The notes beneath the pieces were generated by a model, which was given only the letters and a program-made list of their open reading frames with translations, was not told where the DNA came from and ran no database searches. A stretch of 64,000 nucleotides of DNA from Pictodentalium vernedei (Eukaryota > Mollusca > Scaphopoda > Dentaliida > Dentaliidae): NCBI GenBank assembly GCA_031216915.1, contig CM062296.1, positions 65,316,148-65,380,147 on the forward strand. The letters run 5' to 3'. The translations under genes were made by a program, and so were the position numbers. Below, piece by piece: positions 21,341 to 30,413 of this stretch; position 1 is the stretch's first letter, and every line of letters begins with the position of its first letter.

Positions 21341-22052
21341 TACAGTTACGTTATGTTTAATGGCAGTAGAATGTATTAGATAGGATACGTTTTCCAGGTT
21401 AAACTTATTTGGTGAGTGTCACCCCCCCCCCCCCCCCCCCCCAATAAGCTGTAACTAAATGTTTGTGGAGATGTTAAGCGCCATATGAAGCCTCTCACCT
21501 CATTTGACGTCCCTGATACAAACCGTTGGATCAAGATGGTTGATCCCAGATAAATTCCACCCAAAAGTCCATTGATGGATAATTTGAAACTTTGCGAACA
21601 CACTTGACGAACAGTTCGAAATTTAACCACATTATATACAGGATTATATTATGTACAGGTAGTTCATAGTTGAACGTAGGCGGAATGTGTGTGTTAATAT
21701 GCATTTACACTGTCACAGTGTATCGGGGACCCCCACCCCTCAACACCGAACAGATTACGACGGAATAGAAATGGATAAGTGAACTCTGCCATTCCGAGAA
21801 TAATATAGTATCAGACCGATCAGGTCATAAGACGTTTCCACAAAATCCGTTGTGATTACCGAACTGGTCTCTAAACAGGTTAGATCCAAGCTGCTATAGA
21901 TGGAAATCTGAAAATTCAACAAAAATAAAACAAAAATACAACGGGTATGTACAACCATCCCCATGTTAGGATTTATTTGCTCTATGAGCTTCCACAAAAT
22001 ATCTGGAAGCACCATCCAACAAATAGGAACAGTACAACTGTTAACTTCAATA
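21341..22052. other. No gene recognised; long poly-C
   Basis: A run of 21 C lies at 21422-21442. The rest shows only short shadow ORFs. Confidence 0.55.
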
Positions 22053-22364
22053 CAGTTAAAACTAGAAGTCTTGTCACGAACTGTGTGCTTATCTAGGCTT
22101 AATAGCGCGTAGGAATTGCGCGCAATTGCCATATCGGATAACATCCAAAGCACGGCAGGTTCTCCTGGTTACTCATAGCAAACACAAGTAATGTTTCTGC
22201 CAATAGACCTCCGGGTTACCCGGAGGTCCATTGGCTGAAACATTGCTTGTGCACAGACCATATGCACATAATGTGATAGCCTTACTATGGTCGTAACGCG
22301 TAGATTAACGCGCATATCTGTGCTATCTGTGCGCATTTCATGAAAGGACTTCTAGTTTTAACTG
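22053..22364. mobile_element. CAGTTAAAACTAG-type MITE (family B), copy 2
   Basis: It is flanked by TA at 22051-22052 and 22365-22366. It has full inverted ends and the same CCAATGGACCTCCGGGT-type central palindrome. It lies in the opposite orientation to copy 1. Its text around GACCATAGTAAGGCTATC (minus strand, near 22280) gives the uninterrupted sequence of the site used by the LTR element at 50712. Confidence 0.9.
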
Positions 22365-23327
22365 TAGTTACCCTGCTACAGTCGTTTGGGGCAAACTGGG
22401 CGGTTCAAGACATCCACTGATGAGTATAGATTGTGGAAAAAAGGGAAAGGAAAAGAAACATAGGAAATTGCGTACTTGAACCCCACATTTAAAAAGGTCG
22501 TTCAAAGTGTGTTTTGTGAAGAAATTAACACGGTTAAGATCTGATCAGTGCAACTGTACTGCCATTATTTCCGTTGTCAGGTTCAATTATATTCTAAAAG
22601 GAAACAAAATCTTTACCAGCCTCTTGTACAAGTTAAAGTAAAGTACTATTTTTCAGTCTTTTAAGCATATGGGGGGGGGGGGGGGGGGTATGAAGCTATG
22701 TTCATTCGGGGGAGGCGGGGGGGGGGGGGGTAATCCTGCACATTATTTTCTTTTTGTGATGAGGCAAACGTCAAAAGTTGCAGGAGTAATAACTTCGTAG
22801 TGTCTGTTTGTTGCTTTACCGCAGCCAGGTTGCTGTATTCAGAAAATGATGTTGGAATGGGTTTACCCTGTTACAAATCAGATGGAAAGTGCCAAGGGGA
22901 TGAACTCTCAAAGTACTTATATCCAAGGGTCATTGATTACGAAGCTCTACTTTTCCTGAAAACGCGGCACCCACTCTGTTCAATAACCGTTTTTGCGCAA
23001 GCAGTTGGGGATCGTCAAGGGGCGCTCCGCAACAGACTGCATCAGAATATTCTTTGGGAAATAGTTAATAAACTGTGAGAGAATAATAATTGAATAAACT
23101 CTGCTTTTCATAATTTAGAATAGCACGGAGTTAAGTCGGTCGATTCAGAAGACGTATCTAGTACAACACGTAGTGGCTCGTTGAGGGCGCGCCCAAGCAA
23201 ATTGTATCAAGACAATCATTATTGGTGAATTTATAACTTCAAGAGAAAAAATTGTCAATACTTTGTAAATTAAACGAGGGAAACTGCAATAAATTGCAAC
23301 AAAATAAATACGCACGAGAAGACCCTT
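22365..23327. other. No gene recognised; two poly-G runs
   Basis: Runs of 18 G (22671-22688) and 14 G (22717-22730) lie within 60 bp. A 92-codon plus-strand frame (22800-23078) has no recognised domain. The phrase (C)AGACTGCATC or CAAATTGCATC followed by AAGAC-like text recurs at about 21280, 23030, 23200 and 24180, and is perhaps an old dispersed repeat. Confidence 0.5.
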
Positions 23328-23641
23328 CAGTTAAAACCAAAAGTCCTGTCCTGAAATGCGCACAAATAGCACGTCGATTTGCGCGTTAATCTATGTGTTA
23401 TGACGACGGTAAGGCTATCAAATTCTGCACATACGGCCTGTGCACAAGCAAGGTTTCAGCCAATGGACCTCCGTGTAACCGGGAGGTCCATTCGCAGGAA
23501 CATTGCTTGTGTTTGCTATGGGTAACAAGGAGAACCTGCCATGCTTTGGGTGCCATTCGATATGGCAATTGCGCGCAATTCTTACGCGCAATTAAGCCTA
23601 GATAAGCGCACAGTTCGTGACAGGACTTCTAGCTTTAACTG
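23328..23641. mobile_element. CAGTTAAAACTAG-type MITE (family B), copy 3
   Basis: The left end CAGTTAAAACCAAAAGTCC and right end AGGACTTCTAGCTTTAACTG enclose the central CCAATGGACCTCC palindrome. A TA follows at 23642. The left flank reads TT rather than TA, so one side of the target has mutated. Confidence 0.85.
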
Positions 23642-24317
23642 TATCTATCAAAATAATATGATATCAAGCCCGTCAGATCGACTGCTGTTTCTACACAATC
23701 GGTCGGCTCAATTTGAAGCACTAACGGCAAATTGAATCAAGAGAGGTAAACATAAAAAGTACAGTAGACTCTTCCTAACAAATGTGACGAGGCGACCACT
23801 GATGATTGATTTTCAACTTAACGAAAAAGGAATTTGCGAATTGGCGGAAAAAATCACCAATTGAGTACAAGTCGTCTGTAGTCGTACAAGTCGTCTGTAG
23901 ATGAATAAGTGTTGGGATGTGTAGTTGGAGAGGAGAGAAGCCGCGTGGAGATATGAAAGCATATTGGAGGACAGGGTTTATCACGGCATGATCCAATTTG
24001 AGAGTCTCGAAGTCAGCGGCCAGCCAGTTAATTCCTCACAACAATCCCTCCCCCCCCCCCACACACACACAGACTCCTCGTGTATTCAGAAAATTACAAG
24101 AATATCGTTACAGACGAGTAAGCTCTACCGTTCAGAGAATACTATGGTACCAGACAGCCAAGAGGCTCTTCCCAGCAAATTGCATCAAGACGACCTTTTA
24201 TGAATTATGTGTATGGAAAAAAAATCAGAAAATTATGTACAGACGCTGAGTATTTAAAATGGAAATACAAGGCGTACGTTAAGATGCATTTGCCCCGCCA
24301 AGTGAAGTTGGAAGATG
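23642..24317. other. No gene recognised
   Basis: Contains a short C run followed by (AC)n at about 24048-24072. Open frames are short and overlapping. Confidence 0.5.
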
Positions 24318-24321
24318 TTAA

Positions 24322-24568
24322 CCCTTTACCAAACGTACCAGCCAAAACCGGCCAGCGCTATTCTCAAAAATCGCCAATTAATTTTCATTATTTTTTTCAT
24401 TTTTTTGTCTCAAAAACATAGGTTATGACCCCTCGTTGCAACGAGCTCGTTCAGCTCGTTCCAACGAGTGGTCATAACCTATGTTTTTGAGACAAAAAAA
24501 TGAAACAAATTAGTCACTCAATAATTTTTGTTTGCAAGTGGTGTCTGCTTTTCATGTTGGGTAAAGGA
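24322..24568. mobile_element. TTAA-type foldback MITE (family A, subtype 1)
   Basis: TTAA sits on both sides (24318-24321 and 24569-24572), with CCCTTTACC and GGTAAAGGA ends. It is in the opposite orientation to the copy at 20749. The central palindrome is slightly changed (GAGCTCGTTCAGCTCGTTCC). Confidence 0.85.
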
Positions 24569-24677
24569 TTAAGGAATATAGCGCCATTCACAAGAAAGTG
24601 AGAAGCCCTCATAATGCAAAATTACTGACATGGTGTACTATGACTTCACCCTGCTCTCTGGTACGGGACGCGCAGCA

Positions 24678-24699
24678 CCCCCCCCCCCCCCCCCCCCCC
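24678..24699. repeat. Poly-C run, 22 C
   Basis: An uninterrupted run of 22 C followed by GGG. It is among the longest of the homopolymers in the window and lies in an otherwise featureless stretch between a MITE and a SINE. Confidence 0.9.
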
Positions 24700-24969
24700 G
24701 GGCCATTTCGGCAAGATAATTGCAAATAAATAATTCCAATCTTTTGGTGAATAATACGACACTTAGTCATTCAAATAAAAAGCCGTTTTGAAAAAATCAT
24801 CCGGTGATTGCCAAACACCATTCACCAACCTATTACATCAAATTGGGCACTTGAGGATAGATTTATTTTTCCTATGGATATCTGGAACTTTACTAGTTGA
24901 CTGCAGACAGGATCAGCGTTTATACTTGTCAATACACTTATTTATTCAGTGAAAGGTCTAGGATTCTAG

Positions 24970-25326
24970 TTATTTATTTATTGGTGTTTTTAAAGTCACA
25001 TAGTTCAGCGCAATGGCTAACCATGACCGTGACAGTTTTACGGCTGGAGGAAGCCGGAGTACCCGAGCAGAACCACCAAGCAACGTCGAGCAACTGTCAG
25101 CTCCCCAGCATACCAATTCCACACAAGCAGGATTAGCATTGGTTGAAGACAGGTGCACTATCGACGTGCAGTACGCCTTAGTGCACAACGTCACAGTGCC
25201 CCCACGTGGGCACTGGGGTGAAGTGTCTTGCCCAAGGACACAACGCGGTTGCCGCGGGTGGGATTCGAACCGAGGACCTTTCGGCTTGCAGCCTGCACCT
25301 CTACCAACTGAGCCACCGCGCCCCCT
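24970..25326 (-). mobile_element. tRNA-derived SINE, near full length
   Basis: Minus strand, with an A-box-like TGGCTCAGTTGG and B-box GGTTCGAATCC in the head (25255-25325). The body is CGTTGTGTCCTTGGGCAAG, AAGGCGTACTGCACGTCG, CTTCAACCAATGC and GGTACTCCGGCTTCC, and the tail is AATAAATAA. Flanking text CTAGGATTCTAG (24958-24969) and CTAGGAATCTGG (25325-25336) is a plausible imperfect target duplication. Copies with the same body are at 1820, 19539 (5S head), 27746, 28400 (part), 29966 (part), 41822 and 46083 (decayed). Confidence 0.9.
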
Positions 25327-25489
25327 AGGAATCTGGTAATTTTGGGATTGGCGCATACACCCCCAAACGCGTGGTAATTCTCGCGATTGAGAGGCCAGTT
25401 GCAACTACCACTGTACACGAGGACTCAGTTGGAACACAACTGGAATATCAAAAAAATGGAGGATTGTAATATCATTATCCATATTATTA

Positions 25490-25724
25490 GTCAACGCAGA
25501 CGATATCAAAATTTATTATTTTAAATATCACTTTTTTAAATTTTTCAAAAAATTTCAACAAAACTATATCAAGTGACCCCCTCGTTGGAACGAGCTCGAC
25601 GAGCTCGTTCCAACGAGAGGTCACATAATATGGTTTTGTTGACATTTTTTGAAAAATAATATTTTTTCAACTGCTGAATTTGCATATTACGCGGGCGGAT
25701 GCGTGCGATTCGGTGGGTAAAGGG
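25490..25724. mobile_element. TTAA-type foldback MITE (family A, subtype 2)
   Basis: The right end is GGTAAAGGG with TTAA (25725-25728). The left end is diverged, but GACGATATCAAAATTTATTA matches the copy at 156. The palindromic core CGTTGGAACGAGCTCG is perfect (about 25581-25617). Confidence 0.8.
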
Positions 25725-25728
25725 TTAA

Positions 25729-26068
25729 CACTTACCAGGCGAATCGGCCTCATTCGCACGTGTAATTTCCAATTTTAGCAAGTTAAAAAATGTTATTTTT
25801 CACAAACGTTCAACAGAACCACATCATGCGACACCATATTATCTTAAATATTCAACTCAATCTCAGATACCACCCGAAACCCCAACAGACCTCCACGGAA
25901 CCACATCGCACCGCCCCTCCCTGAAACGAACATGGTGAGCTCGTTCCAGTGAAGGTCAATACGGCACGGTTCTGCCGAAACCCGCTGAGAAACTTGGAAA
26001 AATAGCATTCGAAATAAACATCTAAAAAAAGAAATGTTGATATCATCTGTGTTGTGTTGGTTAAAGGG
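25729..26068. mobile_element. Decayed TTAA-type MITE beside the previous copy
   Basis: It shares the TTAA at 25725 and ends with TTAAAGGGTTAA at 26061-26072. The middle keeps half of the palindrome (GAGCTCGTTCCAGTGAAGGT, 25938) and flanking phrases (AACAGAACCACATCATGCGA), the rest being diverged. The two copies thus sit back to back sharing one target site. Confidence 0.6.
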
Positions 26069-26124
26069 TTAAATCTTATCCACGAATTGGGGCACTGTGA
26101 AGAGGAAATGTTAAGGTAAGTTTG

Positions 26125-26500
26125 AACGTTTCTTCTAAGCCTGTAATTTCAGAAAGTTTCACTTCCTTCATTCCATTCCTTGACGGTGATACATCCGTCA
26201 AAAGCCCATCTGTCTTTAAGTTTGCCATCCTTTCGCAACTGCCGTGCCCGTCTGGCTATACCAGCCCTTGTCTGGGTAAGATCCTTGTTGATATATACGG
26301 GTAGACTTTGGGTAGTTGATAATTTTTTCAGCGATGTTCTGGAACGAAAGATTCTGTCTCGAATCCGGTAAGTTCACAAAAGAAATAATATAAAATGGCA
26401 TACTAGATGTTTGAGACTTTGCCGGTTTGGGACCAAGTCTATGACTTCTACAGACATCCCAAATATCTACAGTACGTGGAGAGTGTATTATCACTAAACC
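26125..26500 (-). pseudogene. LINE ORF1-type nucleic-acid chaperone fragment
   Basis: Minus strand. DIWDVCRSHRLGPKPAK, FYIISFVNLPDSRQN and NIAEKIINYPKSTRIY run in one frame. After a frameshift near 26285 the reading continues VYINKDLTQTRAGIARRARQ, LRKDGKLKDRWAFDG and CITVKEWNEGSETF. The order 'SHRLG ... vrF ... vyIN-DLT--RA-ia-rAR-LRK-gkl-d-w--DG-i-vk' is that of the C-terminal half of LINE ORF1 proteins. No matching ORF2 lies next to it. Confidence 0.7.
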
Positions 26501-26571
26501 ACCTGCAGAGTGGAGATTCCACCCAAGGAATAATTGCAAATTTGTTGCAAAGCATAACCAGCACCCGCAAA

Positions 26572-26680
26572 GTTTCAGTCAATGGACCACCGGGATAAAC
26601 CCGGAGGTCCATTGGCTGAAACATTGCTTGTATTTTTTGTCCATATGTACAAAATTTGAAAGTTATAGTTTGGGTGTTGA
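26572..26680. mobile_element. Central fragment of a family B MITE
   Basis: It keeps the palindromic centre AGTTTCAGTCAATGGACC...GGTCCATTGGCTGAAAC and the following GTCCATATGTACAAAATTTG, but both terminal repeats are missing. The centre is better preserved than the rest. Confidence 0.75.
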
Positions 26681-27127
26681 CTCCACTCCGTGAGTGATTT
26701 CGTTACAATCCACTGTCCACGTACTTTAGGTCAACACCTATTGCTTTGACTGTTTGTATGAATATAGCATCAGGAAATGATTTGGTCCATTGGTCAAGGC
26801 ATGAACTACGTCGACTGCAGAGATGCAATCAAGACACAAATCTTCAACGTAATCATCTTTTTAAATAGACAGGTGCAGATTTTCAAAAACGGATTATACT
26901 TTTGTCTGAATATTTCTCCTAATAAGTGTACATCAATCAAAGTCTGTCCGACTGGCAAAATCAGTGAATGTATTCCGAATATTCCATTTAGTGCCGGACA
27001 GTGCAATTCCCCACTTAGGAAGATTTACAACGAATAAGAATACACTGTCTTTGAAAAAAGCAAAATCGAGGCACAACGGCTCCCAGAAGCTCCAATATGC
27101 ATCCTCACCAAATATATAGAGGATATC
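26681..27127. other. No gene recognised
   Basis: An 86-codon frame (26777-27037) has no recognised domain, and its complement is also open. Nothing else is visible. Confidence 0.5.
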
Positions 27128-27573
27128 TAGTGTTTTTGAGTGGATGCCGAAAATTATCTCATGAGTGACCGAGACAAATGTTTATTTTTCGTGAGCGCTT
27201 GCGCTCTGGATTTTCTTTTTATTATACGCTTTTTACAAGAATCTGACAATTCCACTCGTTTCAACCTTGAGTTGATGCATAAAAAGTAAACAGCGCATTC
27301 AATAACTGAAACGTGGAAGTGATTTGATCGATACTCGGAACAGATAGCATCTTGAGATCTGATTCAGCTTGTGGATTTCTAGTCCAAACATGGCCCGAAA
27401 GTCCGTAATATAAGTTTTTGGTTTGGTACGTCCTTTGAAAGGACGTACCAAACCAAAAACTTCTATTACGGACGTCCAGGCCATATTTGGACTAACGGGT
27501 TTCATGCATCAATTCAAGGTGAACACGTGTTGAATTGTTGCTGGAAATTATCGGTATCCACTCAAAAACACTA
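27128..27573. mobile_element. Foldback element with three nested inverted repeats
   Basis: The outer arms are TAGTGTTTTTGAGTGGATGC (27128) and ATCCACTCAAAAACACTA (27556-27573). The middle arms are ACCTTGAGTTGATGCAT (27264-27280) and ATGCATCAATTCAAGGT (27504-27520). The inner foldback at 27382-27492 is almost perfect, turning at GTCCTTTGAAAGGAC. The element is non-coding. No second copy was found here. Confidence 0.8.
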
Positions 27574-27745
27574 AATTTATTTATCAGAACAAATTGATCA
27601 TTTTCAATGATAATTTGACTCGTATTCATCTTGAAGTGATGCTTTGAAAGCCGCCATTTTGATGACACCGTGAAAGTGACAATTTCCATATCTTCACAGT
27701 GGGGGATGCGATTTCTATCTTTCCGCAATTTCTTCGATAATCTAT

Positions 27746-28114
27746 TTATTTATTTATTTATTTATTGGTGTTTAAGGTCACATATTTATGCACAATGGCT
27801 AATCATTACCGTGACAGTTTTACGGGTGGAGGAAGCCGGAGTACCCGGAGAGAACCACCGAGCAACGACGTGCAGCTGCCAGCTCCCCAACATCGTAACT
27901 CCGCACTGCAACACAGGCAGGGTTAGATAGGTTGAAGACATGCGTACCATAGACGTGTAGTACGCCTTAGTATACGGGGTCATCGTGCCCCCACGCGGGC
28001 AATGGCGATGAAGTCTCTTGCCCAAGGACACAACGCTGTTGCCGCAGGTGGGATTCGAACCGAGGACCTCTCGGCTTGCAGCCTGCACCTCTACCTACTG
28101 AGCCACCGCTCCCC
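27746..28114 (-). mobile_element. tRNA-derived SINE with an 11-bp target duplication
   Basis: A perfect CGATAATCTAT lies on both sides (27735-27745 and 28115-28125). It is minus strand, with B-box GGTTCGAATCC and A-box-like TGGCTCAGTAGG in the head, the same body as the copy at 24970, and an (AATA)n tail. The perfect duplication marks a fairly recent LINE-type insertion. Confidence 0.95.
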
Positions 28115-28399
28115 CGATAATCTATCGTTTAGCGTATAATAAAATCCGTTATTTCCACATTTCAAGGTCTTAAATAAACTAAAAACATCAATTTGTCCTC
28201 GAGATTCGCAAGAGCCAAAAAAAATATCATCCCAATCTCGCCATGTTGGTCACGTGTTCATGTTTTGGAAAGCACCATCTTCACTTATACCTTTCATTAA
28301 GCCAGGAAAATTGCTGTTATTTTGGTTTCGTTTGTACACATCTGCCTCTTCTCGAGTCCAAGTATTTCCATGCGGCATAATGAAATTTACATCAATATT

Positions 28400-28468
28400 T
28401 ATTTTTTTATTTATTTACTGGTGTTTTTGATCACATACTTATGCACAATGGTTAATCGTGACCGAACA
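28400..28468 (-). mobile_element. SINE 3' end fragment
   Basis: Only the last 65-70 bp of the SINE remain (TCACGATTAACCATTGTGC, GTATGTGATC, tail). This is a 5'-truncated copy. Confidence 0.75.
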
Positions 28469-28972
28469 GCAATAAGTGGCACAAAACTGTCAATGGTATT
28501 GTACTTAGCATATGCCACTTGTAGGTGACCAATCGCAAACGTGATTTAGTTTGCCAAAGCTGTGCGCTGTTTATTCATTACGACACGAGAAACTTTACGC
28601 TTCAAAACCCATAGTACCACAACACATGGACAGTGACATCCAACTCGTATAATACCTCTATAACACCCACTTCGGAAAAAAGTCTAATATTATATCGACA
28701 ACCTGCAGCCAGGAGGTCTAGTGTCAAAGATTTTCTTTTTTGATTCGGAATATAAGGAATTGTTTGCAACTTGCTAAGCTGGTGGTATACGTCATGCTAC
28801 TACAACCCATTACAGGGAGCGATCAGGACTATTTAAAATACGCTCTAGCCTCGGAGCCTATTTTTTCAATTCATGCGCCAGATTTCAATTTACGGAGTCA
28901 CACTGCTGTTTGTAACACACACAGCAAGTATGTAATAGCTCTCATCATTTTCATTTAGTACACTATAGCAAA
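28469..28972. other. No gene recognised
   Basis: Short ORFs only, no motif. Confidence 0.55.
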
Positions 28973-29060
28973 CATTAATCTTCACTGTGGTTTCTGATCA
29001 AGTCTTGGCTGCCTATTTAGGCAGCCAAGACTTCATCAGAAACCACAGTGAAGATTAATG
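28973..29060. repeat. 88-bp near-perfect palindrome
   Basis: CATTAATCTTCACTGTGGTT (28973) mirrors AACCACAGTGAAGATTAATG (29041-29060). The arms of about 43 bp differ at one position (TGATCAAG against CTTCATCA) and turn at GCCTATTTAGGC. There is essentially no loop, so it is more like a foldback insertion than a microRNA precursor. Confidence 0.9.
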
Positions 29061-30060
29061 CTTGGTAATTAAGACTTGAAGTATTAACTTAAGCACTCTA
29101 CAACAATGATAAATGATAATCATATATATAATATATGTAAGAGTGTCTCTCTCGATTATCCATCGAAAGAATATCAAAATATCATCTGAGAAGTTACGCG
29201 CCAGCTGAGAAGCCTATTTCTGAGATTGAAGAGCCAGGTCCTGATGTTTCAGAACCAAATACGCACTGGCGCATGGCCAGGTCGGTCCCTGCATTAACTG
29301 GTAATGTCTATATTCGTCACTTGGGTGAAGGCCTATCCATAATCTCAACGTGCAGCCAATCAATCAACATTTGGGCTGCACGTTGAACATTTTCGTTGAC
29401 GACCATACATATCCAGTGAACAACAACCTACTTCATAAATTCAGGCCGTATCACTATCCTGACCGGGAAAAGTGGCCTTTCTTTAAGTCATTGTATTACT
29501 CTACGAACCCGTAAGCACAAATTGTTTGTATCATTCTCATACAATTTTAAGTCATCTTCTTTTTCAGTTGTAAGAAATATAATGCCAAATAAAAAAAAAG
29601 TGAATTGATTCTCAGGCAGTTTTTTTTCAAATCAGTGATGGAGGGAGGATTTTATTTTTATTTTTTTAAATTTTTTTTTTGTGTAAAGGGGTTGAGTATA
29701 CTCAATAAATCTTGTCGCTGTCTTTTCACTTGAAAAAGAGAAAAGGTTGTATTTTAGTGTAATTATAGTATTCCTTTATAACTAACTGCCGTCACAACAG
29801 CTAAAATGATTCGTATTTTATTGTTCTTTTTAATGGTATAGATCTGTCAAGCATCATGCTCCATTAGAATATGCCCCCACTAACCAATGCCTGGGGTAGG
29901 AGTCCTTTAAAATGGGAAACATGGCTCTAAATGATTGGTTAAACTTGAGTTTATATCAGTGTTGCGGCCATTATTAGCCATTGTGCAGAAATATATGGCC
30001 TTAAACACCAGCAAATAAATAAATAATTAAATCATGATCCAGTATATCAGAATTTTCTTT
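29061..30060. other. Non-coding; includes a hairpin and a SINE tail
   Basis: A CAACGTGCAGCC/GGCTGCACGTTG hairpin lies at 29346-29385. A plus-strand SINE 3' fragment (ATTAGCCATTGTGC...AAATAAATAAATAA) lies at about 29966-30030. No gene is seen. Confidence 0.6.
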
Positions 30061-30110
30061 GTTACAGTTTATGGGAGAGTGCCCCTGGGCACTCTCCCAT
30101 AAACTGCAAC
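30061..30110. repeat. 50-bp palindrome downstream of the ligase gene
   Basis: GTTACAGTTTATGGGAGAGT and GCCC pair with GGGC and ACTCTCCCATAAACTGCAAC, one mismatch per arm and a 2-nt turn. It lies about 300 bp beyond the stop codon of the minus-strand gene and could fall in its 3' untranslated region. It could also be another small foldback. Confidence 0.8.
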
Positions 30111-30413
30111 AAGAAAAAACAATTTACGACTAACACAGCTAAATAATTATATGTTGAGAAATGTGAAAAAATGACCATTCCAAGTTTTCACAAATTCTTT
30201 AAAAAACATGACATAATAAAAATGTCTAATGAGGAGGTTCAAATCTAACGAGGGAGGGCCTGATAATCAAAACATTATTTTTTTAGCCCAATCACTGGTT
30301 ATTATACTTATAGTCTCTTATGTCACCCAACACTGCCGGTGATATAAGAAGAGAGCAAAGAAGCTCTAGGCGTGCTGTGGGTGTCGGCAAATTGTATTTT
30401 GTCTTTGTCCAAT

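Noticed and set aside
25255..25325. tRNA gene (A and B boxes)
   Set aside because: It lacks a proper cloverleaf with acceptor stem and continues into the SINE body; it is a SINE head. The same holds at 1822 and 28035-28114.
28973..29060. microRNA precursor
   Set aside because: Arms are almost perfectly complementary with no loop or bulges, more like a foldback element; small-RNA data would be needed.
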